Positions 51,501 to 59,063 of a stretch of DNA of 64,000 bases are shown here, one piece after another (within the stretch, counting starts at the first letter, position 1; the number at the start of each line of letters is the position of its first letter). Source of the stretch: Maricaulis maris_C. Its GTDB lineage: Bacteria > Pseudomonadota > Alphaproteobacteria > Caulobacterales > Maricaulaceae. Under the pieces are notes generated by a model. The model was not told where the DNA came from. It ran no database searches and worked only from the letters and a program-made list of their open reading frames with translations. The position numbers and the translations under genes are program-made. The stretch is from contig NZ_JAGDYT010000004.1 of assembly GCF_049116555.1 (NCBI RefSeq), positions 62,001 through 126,000 on the forward strand, given 5' to 3'.

Positions 51501-52117
51501 ACTTGCGTGGTGGCGGCAATCTGCTTGGCGAAGAACAATCCGGTCATATCAAGGATGTCGGCGTCGAGCTCTACCAGTCCATGCTGGAAGAAGCGGTCGC
51601 GTCCCTGCGCTCCGGGGGCAGCGAGGAAGACGAAGGCGAATGGTCACCGCAGATCAATGCCGGCGGTGCCGTGCTGATCCCCGACCATTACGTCCCGGAT
51701 CTGGATGTCCGCCTACAGCTCTATCGCCGCCTTTCATCGCTGGACAGCAAGACTGAGCGCGAAGCTTATGCTGCCGAGCTGATCGATCGGTTCGGTCCGC
51801 TCCCGAGCGAAGTGGAGACACTGCTTCGTGTGGTCGCGGTCAAAGCGCTGTGCAAACGCGCCGGCGTCGAGAAAGTGGATGCGGGTCCCAAAGGGGCCGT
51901 CATCCACTTCCGCAATGACAGGTTCGCGGACCCACCAGGCTTGATTGCGCACATTTCCGCCAATCCGGCCCTGTTCAAGGTGCGCCCGGATCACAAGCTG
52001 GTGCTGCGTGCGGAATGGGATGAACCGGAAGACCGCCTGCGCGCCATCGAACGTGCCATGGCTCCCCTGGCCGATCTTTCCGTGAAGGCAAAGGCGGCAA
52101 ACCCGGGAACGTCCTAG
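48593..52117 (+). CDS. mfd: Transcription-repair coupling factor
   Basis: ATP-driven translocase that removes stalled RNA polymerase and recruits UvrA. The ~1174-residue protein has the UvrB-homology N-terminal part (AWDCQPYDRISPSP near 84), the RNA-polymerase-interacting domain (SPGDLVIHADHGLGRFIGL near 500), Walker A CGDVGFGKTEVALR near 645, DEEQHFGVKHKERL near 745, TLTATPIPRTLQLAL, and the RecG-like QLRGRVGRS near 920. The C-terminal TRCF domain ends with DPPGLIAHISANPA. I list the GTG at 48593 (AGGA 8 bases upstream); ATG at 48602 is close. Between sdhE and the PopA-like gene. Confidence 0.96.
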   Translation: MAAMTTGVSETEMIAAVHGQATVCGAPEGLDALVFADTARLRGGVNVFIARDDSRAAAFVSALQFFAPDIELLRLPAWDCQPYDRISPSPRVAARRAATLARLSSGDLGTATLVVTTINAMAQRCPPRAVLESAGVAVKPGRSVDLDDLIQHFTVNGYARTATVMEPGDFAVRGGVVDVYPPGAEEPVRLDFFGDTLESIRAFDPETQRSLRQLKAIEFTPVSEVLLDEASISRFRAGFVKTFGAVQGGDPVYEAVSAGARPAGVEHWMPLFYEQLDTPFDYLPAGALVAIDHLADEALDERLSQVADYYEARIAAGEARHESALSAPTYRALPADALYFTEADWKGALADRPVRRFTAFREPGPQTIDIGGKQGRGFAAERTAENTNVFDAVASHIKALTRGGKTVMLASWTGGASDRLASVLGEHGLNSIPLMDSWTAVPADGKGGICRAILPLERGFETETLAVLSEQDILGDRLARPRKKRRSADIIVEAGSLSPGDLVIHADHGLGRFIGLKTLPVQDAPHDCIELEYAGQAKLYLPVENIELLSRYGAESETAQLDKLGGVAWQARKAKAKKRLRDMADQLIKIAAERLARKADPIEASSGIYDEFCSAFPYPETDDQLNAIDDVFSDLAKGRPMDRLICGDVGFGKTEVALRSAFVVAMSGQQVAIVAPTTLLARQHYKTFTDRFRGWPVKVRLLSRLVSAKEAKATREELADGKVEIVVGTHALLAKTVKFSDLGLLVVDEEQHFGVKHKERLKELRSDVHVLTLTATPIPRTLQLALTGIRDLSIIATPPVDRLAVRTYVAPFDPVSVREALLREKYRGGQAFFVVPRITDLEETISFLRESVPEVTFVSAHGQMAASQLEDIMTAFYEGRYDVLLSTTIVESGIDIPTANTLIVHRADRFGLSQLYQLRGRVGRSKSRAYAYLTTPMRQKITDSADKRLKVMQSLDSLGAGFTLASHDLDLRGGGNLLGEEQSGHIKDVGVELYQSMLEEAVASLRSGGSEEDEGEWSPQINAGGAVLIPDHYVPDLDVRLQLYRRLSSLDSKTEREAYAAELIDRFGPLPSEVETLLRVVAVKALCKRAGVEKVDAGPKGAVIHFRNDRFADPPGLIAHISANPALFKVRPDHKLVLRAEWDEPEDRLRAIERAMAPLADLSVKAKAANPGTS

Positions 52118-52180
52118 CCGGGCCTTTAACCCTTGCGGACTACGGGTATCTTGCGGAAGTTCAGCTAAAAGCGGTGCCGA

Positions 52181-53512
52181 TCAGGCGCTGGCGATCACCG
52201 GCGTTGGCCGTATCAGGCAGCGGCGCGCACGCTCGATGAGCGCATCGGCCGTTTCGCCCGGTCGGGTCTGAACCGGTGCGGCCCGTACGCTCAGGCGGAA
52301 GGGGCGAAGCGGGTCATCGCTCTCGAAGGCCGTGCATTCCGCTATCGCAGCCACGCGGGCTGCCACGCAATCGATCCCGACCGCATTGGTGAAGGGGAGG
52401 ACTGCCAGAAAGACGTCCTCATCGAAACGGGCGGCCGCATCCTCGGTGCGCAGCAGATGACGCAGCATGGCGGCAAATTGCCGGCGGGCCTTCTCGGCTG
52501 AGACGTCGTCAGGGCGCTCACTGCCTTCGGGCAGCAAGACCTGTAGCGCAATCATCGAAAAACTCAGCTCGTCCCGCGCGCTCGCCTGAAGCAGGTCCTC
52601 GACATGAGCTGTGAGAAAGGCCGCATGAAAGAGGCCGGTTTCGATGTCCAGCGACCGCGTATCGCGGCAGGACTCCAGGATTGCCTTCGCTTCACGGCGA
52701 CGACGACGTTCGTCTGTCAGCGTCAGGACCCGTTCACGCAGTTCGTCATCATCGGTACCCGGCGGCAGTAGATCGGAGACCCCGCGTGCGAAGGCCTCTT
52801 CGGCCGCGGTCGCGTCGACATCATCGGTCAGCAACAAGACCGGCGTATGATAGAGCCGTGCATTGCGGCGCATGGCCGAAGAAATCGTGAAGGCGATATC
52901 GCGCTTGCCGGCTGCGTTCAGGACGACCGCGTCAAATGGGCGCTCGTGCAGGTAGTCGAAGGCAGAATAGGATGAAAAGGCCGCAACAATATCAGCACCG
53001 ACTGACGCCAGGGTGTGTTGCAGGGCCATGAAGCGAGGCGAAGCGTCCCCGACATAGAGCACGCAGGGTGGCTGATCCTGGCGTTCCACAAGACCGGGTT
53101 TCTGGCCGTAGAGCGCGCTGACCTCAGTTCGGCGGCGGGCGATGATTTCCATGGTGTGGAGTCGAAATAGGGCGCGTATCCGGGCCGCGATCTGGACCGC
53201 CGGTGCGGGCTCGCGGATCCATGCGTCCACCTGGTTGGGCGAGCCAAAATTGTCGGGCCCCACGACGAGCAGAGGCCGTTCGCCGGGCGCGAAGCGCTGA
53301 AAGGCCTTTATGCCGTCTTCGACATCGCGGTCACATTCCGCGAGGATGATGCCCACCGCCCAGTCGTGATGGCGACGGGCAGGCGGGCTGTCGGCGCGGA
53401 CGAGACGGGACTTCAACGACAGCTTCCCGAGCTGTTCGGTCAGGGATTCCACGCGTTCGGACAAGCCAAATACGAGCACGTCCAGTTCGCGTCCCATTCG
53501 TCCCCCAGTCAT
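52181..53512 (-). CDS. PopA-like protein: two receiver-like domains and a degenerate GGDEF with intact I-site
   Basis: A 443-residue protein with two CheY-like regions (about 5-110 and 145-265; second has VLYVGDASPRFMALQHTLASVGADIV and the strand VLLLTDDVDA) and a C-terminal GGDEF fold. The GGDEF signature reads DEDVF at 364-368, so cyclase activity is not expected; the inhibitory I-site RxxD (RTED, residues 355-358) is kept five residues before it. That is the design of the Caulobacter c-di-GMP effector PopA, which is the likely homologue. The second receiver lacks a clean phospho-Asp set. The start at 53512 (GGAGG upstream) is preferred. Convergent with mfd. Confidence 0.7.
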   Translation of the reverse strand: MTGGRMGRELDVLVFGLSERVESLTEQLGKLSLKSRLVRADSPPARRHHDWAVGIILAECDRDVEDGIKAFQRFAPGERPLLVVGPDNFGSPNQVDAWIREPAPAVQIAARIRALFRLHTMEIIARRRTEVSALYGQKPGLVERQDQPPCVLYVGDASPRFMALQHTLASVGADIVAAFSSYSAFDYLHERPFDAVVLNAAGKRDIAFTISSAMRRNARLYHTPVLLLTDDVDATAAEEAFARGVSDLLPPGTDDDELRERVLTLTDERRRRREAKAILESCRDTRSLDIETGLFHAAFLTAHVEDLLQASARDELSFSMIALQVLLPEGSERPDDVSAEKARRQFAAMLRHLLRTEDAAARFDEDVFLAVLPFTNAVGIDCVAARVAAIAECTAFESDDPLRPFRLSVRAAPVQTRPGETADALIERARRCLIRPTPVIASA

Positions 53513-53592
53513 CGTCGCCGGTCCTCCGGTATTCCGTGAGATTGCCACAAGTGCCACGCTTTCACGAAGATTGATTCGCGAGGTGAGCCCCC

Positions 53593-54687
53593 ATGAAAGC
53601 CCAAGGTCCTCTAAAAGGCGTTAAAGTGCTCGAGTTTGTTGGCCTGGGACCCGCGCCATTCTGCGGCATGATGCTGTCTGATATGGGTGCAGATGTTGTC
53701 CGCATTGACCGACCGGGTGCGCTGGGTGGCGGCGCGGCCGATGTCCTCGCGCGCGGTCGACGATCCATCGCCCTCAATCTGAAGGATGAGGCGGACCTGG
53801 AAACGGCACGCCGCCTGATCGCAAGCGCAGACATCTTGCTGGAGGGCTATCGCCCGGGTGTCATGGAGCGTCTGGGCCTGGGGCCGGACATCGCGCTGAC
53901 GCGAAACCCGGCGCTCGTTTATGGCCGCATGACCGGCTGGGGTCAGTATGGCCCGCTCGCCCATGCCGCTGGCCATGACCTCAATTATATCGCCCTGACC
54001 GGGGCATTGGGCGCAATCGGTGATCGCGAGAAACCGGCCATCCCTCTCAATCTCGTGGGCGATTTCGGGGGCGGGGCCATGTATCTCGGCTTCGGTGTCC
54101 TGGCGGCTCTTCATCATGCTCGGGCGAGCGGTGAGGGGCAGGTTGTGGACGCGGCCATAGTCGACGGCGCGACCTCCCTGATGGCCTCCCAATATCAGCT
54201 TGCCGCCTTCGGCCTTTGGTCGCCGGAGCGGGGTACAAACCTGCTCGATGGCGCGGCACATTTTTACAGCGTCTATGAGTGCGCCGATGGCGGCTTCATA
54301 TCCGTGGGGCCGCTCGAGCCGGAGTTCTACGCGCTTCTGTGCGAGAAGACCGGGTTTGACGGGCAGACCTGGCCAGCTGACTGGAGCGGCAAGGGTTGGC
54401 CTGAAGCCAAGGCCGCCATGGCAGGCATGTTCAAGAGTCAGACTCGCGACCATTGGTGCACGCTGCTGGAAGGGTCGGATGCCTGTTTCGCGCCGGTGCT
54501 GGACTATGAGGAATCGGCGCGACACCCGCACATGGTCGAACGCGCGGTGCACGCAGAACTGGATGGCGTCCGACAGCCGGCTCCTGCACCCAGATTCTCG
54601 GTCACCCCGGGTGCGATTCAGGGGCCTGCGGCGGTGCCTGGTGCCGATCAGGATGCGGTTCTGAGCGACTGGCTAAGCGAGACCTGA
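53593..54687 (+). CDS. CaiB/BaiF family CoA-transferase (alpha-methylacyl-CoA racemase-like)
   Basis: A 364-residue family III CoA-transferase. The conserved segments are VKVLEFVGLGPAPFCGMMLSDMGADVVRIDRPG near the N-terminus, ILLEGYRPGVMERLGLGPD, the GRMTGWGQYGPLAHAAGHDLNYIALTG block with the catalytic Asp in GHDLNY (about residue 133), and the DLNYIALTGALGAIG that is characteristic of alpha-methylacyl-CoA racemase. It may act in branched fatty acid or sterol side-chain breakdown. It is divergent from the PopA-like gene and convergent with a pentapeptide-repeat gene 9 bases away. Confidence 0.93.
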   Translation: MKAQGPLKGVKVLEFVGLGPAPFCGMMLSDMGADVVRIDRPGALGGGAADVLARGRRSIALNLKDEADLETARRLIASADILLEGYRPGVMERLGLGPDIALTRNPALVYGRMTGWGQYGPLAHAAGHDLNYIALTGALGAIGDREKPAIPLNLVGDFGGGAMYLGFGVLAALHHARASGEGQVVDAAIVDGATSLMASQYQLAAFGLWSPERGTNLLDGAAHFYSVYECADGGFISVGPLEPEFYALLCEKTGFDGQTWPADWSGKGWPEAKAAMAGMFKSQTRDHWCTLLEGSDACFAPVLDYEESARHPHMVERAVHAELDGVRQPAPAPRFSVTPGAIQGPAAVPGADQDAVLSDWLSET

Positions 54688-54696
54688 CCGATCGAT

Positions 54697-55908
54697 TCAG
54701 CGTCGGGCATGCTCTGTGTCGAGCCCGTCTGTTCTCGCGGTCGAGAGGTCGCAATCGCGTAGATCAGCATAGCGCAATCGTGCGCCGGCGAGATTGACCG
54801 GAATCTGGCGATCCGCGCCCAGGCTGAGTGGCCCGAGAATGGCGCCTCGCATGTCGGCATGGGCGAGATTGGCACGCGTCAGGTCGGCTCCGCGCAAATC
54901 GGCACCCCGCAGGTCGCATCGACGCAGATCGGCGCCGGTCAGGCGGGCGCCCTGCAACTCGACTTCGCGCATGTCGAGCCCGGCAAAACTGGCGCGCACA
55001 GCCTGAAGCGCGGTCAGTGCAGCGCCTGTCAGTGGTTCAACACCCCGAAGATCGAGCCCGTCCAGCCGGGCCGGCTGGCCCTCCTTGCCGCCAGTCCTGA
55101 CCCGTTTCGCATGGTCGTCCAAGCGCTGCTGCGGCGTACGTGGATCCGTGTCGGGCTCCAGGGCTGGAAAGTCGGTCTCGTCCGGCAGGATGCCGGTCAG
55201 CAGACCTTTTGTCGTGGCCATCGCGGTGTCCGCGGCCAATTCGTCGCAATTGCGGAAGTCGGCATCGGTCAGATTTGCGCTGCCAAACCCGGTCCCGCTG
55301 AAGATCGCGTTGACGAAAACCGCGCCTTCGAGATCGGCCCGGTTGAAACGGGCGGCGGACAGGCTGGTTTCATCAAACCGCGCGCCGCGGGCGCTGACGC
55401 CCGCGAGGCGCGCCCGGTCGAGGACAGATCCGGCAAGGCTGGCCTTGTCCAGGCGCGTGATTTTCGACGCGGCGTTTCCGCCACTACCCGGTGGTGCGGG
55501 CAGGGCGTATTCCCGGAAGTCCGCGCCCGCGCATCGGGCGGCGCTCATGTCTGCATCCGTGAGGTCGCAGCCGCGAAGGTCTGCGCCATCAAGCTGGCAG
55601 CGGACGAGTGTCGCGCCGGTCAGCGATGCACCGGACAAACGAGCCCCTCGCAAGTCGGCATCGGTCAGATCACACGCATCGAGGCGCGCCTCGCTGAGAT
55701 CGGCGTCACGCAAATCGCGTTCGGACAGGCTCAGACCTGACAGATCGGCGCCGGCCAGGTTGGCCAGATGCCCGCCATTCTTGCCTTCAAGCAGGCGACG
55801 ATGCGCGTCGCAAATGCGATCAAGCGCAGTTTGGTCGATCGGGGACGAGGCAGATTGAGACAAGCGCGGACCGGTTCGGAATAGAGGAATACAGGGAGAT
55901 TTCCGCAC
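54697..55908 (-). CDS. Pentapeptide-repeat protein
   Basis: A 403-residue protein made largely of A(D/N)LxX repeats in three blocks, about residues 48-130, 155-220 and 290-395 (for example ADLRGARLSGASLTGATL and GADLRRCDLRGADLRGADL). They predict right-handed quadrilateral beta-helices. The gaps between blocks contain a Pro/Gly-rich stretch and a 'DPRTPQQRLDDHAKRVRTG' linker. Some pentapeptide proteins mimic DNA and protect gyrase, others are structural, and nothing here decides. There is no signal peptide. The start is uncertain: GTG at 55908 is used, TTG at 55863 is an alternative. An orphan terminator lies upstream. Confidence 0.85.
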   Translation of the reverse strand: MRKSPCIPLFRTGPRLSQSASSPIDQTALDRICDAHRRLLEGKNGGHLANLAGADLSGLSLSERDLRDADLSEARLDACDLTDADLRGARLSGASLTGATLVRCQLDGADLRGCDLTDADMSAARCAGADFREYALPAPPGSGGNAASKITRLDKASLAGSVLDRARLAGVSARGARFDETSLSAARFNRADLEGAVFVNAIFSGTGFGSANLTDADFRNCDELAADTAMATTKGLLTGILPDETDFPALEPDTDPRTPQQRLDDHAKRVRTGGKEGQPARLDGLDLRGVEPLTGAALTALQAVRASFAGLDMREVELQGARLTGADLRRCDLRGADLRGADLTRANLAHADMRGAILGPLSLGADRQIPVNLAGARLRYADLRDCDLSTARTDGLDTEHARR

Positions 55909-55920
55909 AGAATAGACGAG

Positions 55921-56087
55921 TGGGGGCCGTTCAGGAAAGCGTTCATGTCGGGTTCAGGGCGTATACCGCATCTTCAATCTCGAGGTCAGCGGACAACTTT
56001 TTTAGTCCCTCGCTCGTACGCTGGACTCAATATCGTAAAGATAGCCCCCGAAACGCCGGTCACCCCCAATGACCGGCGTTTCTTTTT
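55921..56087 (+). ncRNA. Candidate small RNA ending at an orphan terminator
   Basis: The 56050-56087 terminator has no supported plus-strand gene upstream. The region before it could fold: GGGGGC (55922-55927) can close with GCCCCC (56044-56049), CGAGG (55981-55985) with CCTCG (56008-56012), or CAGCG (55987-55991) with CGCTG (56019-56023), and AGTCC (56004-56008) with GGACT (56023-56027). Some pairings exclude others. A short frame (55945-56148) overlaps but runs through the terminator and has no recognisable protein. No known RNA family was recognised. Confidence 0.3.
56050..56087 (+). terminator. Strong intrinsic terminator with no plus-strand gene upstream
   Basis: GAAACGCCGGTCA (56050-56062) and TGACCGGCGTTTC (56070-56082) form a perfect 13-bp stem with a 7-base loop, followed by TTTTTG. 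The upstream plus-strand neighbour is a non-coding gap; the pentapeptide-repeat gene there runs on the minus strand. Confidence 0.85.
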
Positions 56088-56183
56088 GCGGCTCAGGCCA
56101 GCGAATTTTGGGGGTGACAGGTTTTGTCCTGTCGGGCCGTCATTGTGATCATCAACGAAGCGATGCGCGATGGAGAAATCAGG

Positions 56184-56432
56184 ATGGCGATTGCAATCAA
56201 TGCTTATGTCGACGGTGTCAGCGGCCTGCGCAATGTGGTGCCTCACCGGTTTCGGGACGGCTTCTACCGCATGCAGCGCCCCGGCGACGAGATCGACTGC
56301 CTTCATGTCGAAGATCTGCGCTCGGTTTGTCGCTATCTCAACAAGGGTTACCAGCTCGCCATGAGCACGGCGGACGGCCATTCCATGCCGTCTTGGCAGA
56401 AGCCTGAGAGCGTCCGTATCGCCATTCGCTAA
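56184..56432 (+). CDS. Small hypothetical protein
   Basis: An 82-residue basic protein starting MAIAINAYVDGVSGLRNVVPHRFRDGFYRMQ with no recognised motif. GGAGA lies 8-12 bases upstream of the ATG at 56184, and the frame also allows ATGs at 56163 and 56124. The mix of Arg/Gly/Asp residues looks like a soluble cytosolic protein. It begins about 100 bases after the orphan terminator. Function unknown; reality is supported by the ribosome site and lack of overlap with another gene, not by homology. Confidence 0.5.
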   Translation: MAIAINAYVDGVSGLRNVVPHRFRDGFYRMQRPGDEIDCLHVEDLRSVCRYLNKGYQLAMSTADGHSMPSWQKPESVRIAIR

Positions 56433-56524
56433 GCCGGGCTGATCGCGTGATCGCTACCGGGAGGTGATTGCTGCAAATGGGCCCGTTGACTGAACGGGAT
56501 TCACTGCCAGGCTGCAGCCAGTCA

Positions 56525-57013
56525 ATGAGACGCGGTCCGGAGGCGTTCAGCATGTTTGGCGCCCTGATCGCCGTCGTATGCGCTGCCTGTGTGTCATCAG
56601 GCCCTCATGTGGGTGCGCAGGATGAACTCGATGTCACCCATGGAACGCAATCCTCCCAGTGTCACCAAGCCGACCTGCTGGATGCTTCCAGCTACCCTGG
56701 AACCGTTCGAGCGCGCGGACTGTTCGGGCTGGTGCGGGTGCGCGGGACGCTGTCTTTTGTGGGTGGTGACCTTGTTTGGAGCACGCAAGGTGAAACCGAG
56801 AGCGGTGCTTACCGGATATTTGTCGAGCGCGATGAGTGTATCTTCATCGCCGAATACACACTGGATTCTGGCGGGCAGGTCCGGTGGACGGGTGTTTTCG
56901 ACGGGCAGCGGGTCCACACCGTACGTATCATCTGGACTCGTGTGACCGGTGATGCGGTTCACGATCTGTTGCTCCCGAACGTTGTCGCGCTTGAGTTCAC
57001 GCCTGACAGCTAG
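56525..57013 (+). CDS. Predicted lipoprotein, unknown function
   Basis: A 162-residue protein with a short hydrophobic leader MRRGPEAFSMFGALIAVVCAAC ending in a lipobox-like CAAC, then a small beta-rich domain (RARGLFGLVRVRGTLSFVGGDLVWS, 'YRIFVERDECIFIAEYTL', 'VRWTGVFDGQRVHTVRIIW'). I recognise no family. Start choice is open: ATG at 56525 gives a basic n-region, while ATG at 56552 has a better ribosome site (GGAGG). Convergent with the WYL regulator, 3 bases between stops. Confidence 0.6.
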   Translation: MRRGPEAFSMFGALIAVVCAACVSSGPHVGAQDELDVTHGTQSSQCHQADLLDASSYPGTVRARGLFGLVRVRGTLSFVGGDLVWSTQGETESGAYRIFVERDECIFIAEYTLDSGGQVRWTGVFDGQRVHTVRIIWTRVTGDAVHDLLLPNVVALEFTPDS

Positions 57014-57016
57014 AGC

Positions 57017-58009
57017 CTAGGGCAGGCCCGGGAAATCGCTGCGGCGGTGATCGCGAACCATGTCGGCCAGTTCGGCGGGAGCCAGGACCTCAACCTGGTC
57101 ACCCCAGGCATAGAGATGCCAGCACATTTCCAGCCAGCCACAGGCCTCGAAGCGAATTGTGAGGCTGCCATCGGGGCCGGTCTCGCTGGTCTGACCAGGA
57201 TGGAAGCGGTAGCGCGCGGCGTGAGGGGCGGCGTCTGCCGTAAAGCGCCAGACGACCTCGCCGAACTCCCGATCATTCTGAAACACACCAAATGCGCGTT
57301 GGGCATAGTCGTCGAAATCGAAGCCCGAAGCGCGCGCGAACCAGTCCTCGGTGGTTTCGGCGGCCTCGATATCCTCCACGCGGAAATGGCGCATATGCCC
57401 GTCGTCGCGATCGCGGTCACGTCCGACCAGATAGCGGCGAGCGCCCAAGAGTAGCCCATAGGGCTCAATCCAGCGCTCGCGGGACGCCTCGTCCCGGCGA
57501 CCGCGATACCGGATTTTCAGCACAAAGGGGCCTTTGAGCGCTTGCGCTATGGCGGCATCGACGGTTGGATTCGACGCGGGTTGCGGTCCGGGTCGCGCCG
57601 CATGTCCCATCGCTTCAAGGAGGGCTTCTTCATCGGCCTCCAGGCCGGCCCGCCGCTTGTCCGGCATCAGCAAGTCAATGGTCTGACGCAAGCTGCGCAG
57701 CTGGCTGACTTCACGCTTCAGGCCCTCGCGCTCGAGCGCCGAGATCGCGAGTTCCAGCGCCGCGACTTCATCGGCTTGCGGCGCGAAGAATTCTCCGACA
57801 CGCCGACGCGGAACCCGCCACCGCTTTATCCCATCTCCATCGACGTAATCCTCGGTGTCCGGGAAGACTTGCTCCAGCGCCTGGGTCATCCGCTGCGCGG
57901 TTCGACGGACACATTCGAACTCGCGCTCGATCTCAGTCAGCGAGACGCCGCCATAATTGCTGGCAAGCCGGGCCAGGCGAAGTAGGTCGACCGCTTTCGA
58001 GAAGGACAT
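57017..58009 (-). CDS. WYL-domain transcriptional regulator
   Basis: A 330-residue YafY-type regulator. The N-terminal ~70 residues hold a DeoR-like winged helix (AVDLLRLARLASNYGGVSLTEIEREFECVRRTAQRMTQAL), and the WYL ligand-binding domain follows at about 150-225 with ERWIEPYGLLLGARRYLVGRDRD, where the W-Y-L residues of the name read W-Y-L in 'RWIEPYGLLL'. A C-terminal WCX extension (FHPGQTSETGPDGSLTIRFEA) is present. WYL proteins sense nucleic acid or nucleotide signals, often in DNA damage or defence contexts, but no defence gene lies beside it here. Divergent from the BrkB gene. Confidence 0.93.
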   Translation of the reverse strand: MSFSKAVDLLRLARLASNYGGVSLTEIEREFECVRRTAQRMTQALEQVFPDTEDYVDGDGIKRWRVPRRRVGEFFAPQADEVAALELAISALEREGLKREVSQLRSLRQTIDLLMPDKRRAGLEADEEALLEAMGHAARPGPQPASNPTVDAAIAQALKGPFVLKIRYRGRRDEASRERWIEPYGLLLGARRYLVGRDRDRDDGHMRHFRVEDIEAAETTEDWFARASGFDFDDYAQRAFGVFQNDREFGEVVWRFTADAAPHAARYRFHPGQTSETGPDGSLTIRFEACGWLEMCWHLYAWGDQVEVLAPAELADMVRDHRRSDFPGLP

Positions 58010-58088
58010 GGTTCTTTCCTGAATTCCTTCGCCGCGACAGCTCTCGATCTGATAGACTCAGCGGCGTGTGAATTGCATTCGACAGGAC

Positions 58089-59003
58089 ATGGACGACGCA
58101 CTCAAGCCGGACCCGCCGCACCGCCATCCGCTCTTGCGGGTCATCGGTGTCATCATCGCCGCCATCTCACGCTCAATGGCGCGGGATGTGATGTTGTTTG
58201 CGGGAGGGGCTTCTTTTTTCGGCATGCTTGCCCTGTTTCCGGCAATCGCGCTCGCCATGTCGGTCTATGGACTGATTTTTTCCGCCTCCGATGCCGAACA
58301 GCAGATTGCCCGTTTCGCCGAGATCATGCCGGCCGGCGCCCAGGATTTTGTGCTGGGGCAGATGGGCCGTCTTGCCGACGCGCCGATCGCCGCCCTGTCG
58401 CTCAATGGATTCATCGCCCTGATTATTGCGCTGTTCGCCGCCTCGCGCGGGGCCAAGGCGATGATCGCCGGGCTCAATCATCTCGCTGAAGATCGGGATA
58501 TCCGCAATATCCTGCAGTTCAACATTCTGGCCATGATGAGCGTTCTGGTCGGTGGCGCGCTGCTGACTGCGGCCAACCTCGCTGTTCTCTTGATTCCGGT
58601 CTTGCTGGCGCGTCTGTTCCACGCGCTCGGTCTGGACGCGCTCAATCTCGATTCCCTGATCAATGAATGGAGTGTGGCCGCCGCTTTCATGTTCGTGGCG
58701 CTTGAGCTGCTCTACCGTGTGACCATGCGCAAGCGGAAACGGGCCGTTAGCTGGCGAGCCTCGACCGTGGCCGCCCTTGTTGCCACATCACTCTGGCTGG
58801 GCTTGTCGAAGGGATTTTCAACCTATGTCGGAGAAGTGATAGATTTTAGCGTCTATGGCTCGCTAGGTGCACTTGTCGTCTTCCTTCTGTGGATTTATTG
58901 GTCCGCCTATGCCGTCTTCTTCGGTGGTGCACTTGCCATCGAGATCGACAATCGTGTGCGCGCCGCGCGCGATGATGGCGAGGGGACTTCAGCCGCGGGC
59001 TAG
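58089..59003 (+). CDS. YihY/BrkB family membrane protein
   Basis: A ~304-residue inner-membrane protein with six hydrophobic segments and the YihY/UPF0761 pattern: DVMLFAGGASFFGMLALFPAIALAMSVYGLIF near the N-terminus, 'SRGAKAMIAGLNHLAEDRDIRN', and the C-terminal GSLGALVVFLLWIYWSAYAVFFGGALAIEID. The family was once called ribonuclease BN by mistake; its role is unknown and may be transport. Start uncertain: ATG at 58089 or GTG at 58068. Divergent from the WYL gene, upstream of the SCOT pair by 60 bases. Confidence 0.9.
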   Translation: MDDALKPDPPHRHPLLRVIGVIIAAISRSMARDVMLFAGGASFFGMLALFPAIALAMSVYGLIFSASDAEQQIARFAEIMPAGAQDFVLGQMGRLADAPIAALSLNGFIALIIALFAASRGAKAMIAGLNHLAEDRDIRNILQFNILAMMSVLVGGALLTAANLAVLLIPVLLARLFHALGLDALNLDSLINEWSVAAAFMFVALELLYRVTMRKRKRAVSWRASTVAALVATSLWLGLSKGFSTYVGEVIDFSVYGSLGALVVFLLWIYWSAYAVFFGGALAIEIDNRVRAARDDGEGTSAAG

Positions 59004-59063
59004 CTATTTGCTGCGTGCGCGATATAAACATGAACCGAATATCAATTTCGAGACGGGGTTCGC

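Noticed and set aside
54859..55858. Long open frames on the plus strand across the pentapeptide-repeat gene
   Set aside because: They arise from the periodic codons of the repeat protein on the other strand; the translations are compositionally odd with no family match.
55921..56087. tmRNA, 6S RNA or SRP RNA at the orphan terminator
   Set aside because: No tag-coding frame, T-loop, SRP GNAR/tetraloop core or 6S-like central bubble was seen.
55945..56148. A 67-residue open frame overlapping the orphan terminator
   Set aside because: It reads through the terminator stem, has no ribosome site of note and no recognisable motif.
57017..58009. A defence island around the WYL regulator
   Set aside because: Its neighbours are a small lipoprotein and a BrkB-type membrane protein; no nuclease, methylase, helicase or toxin gene is adjacent.
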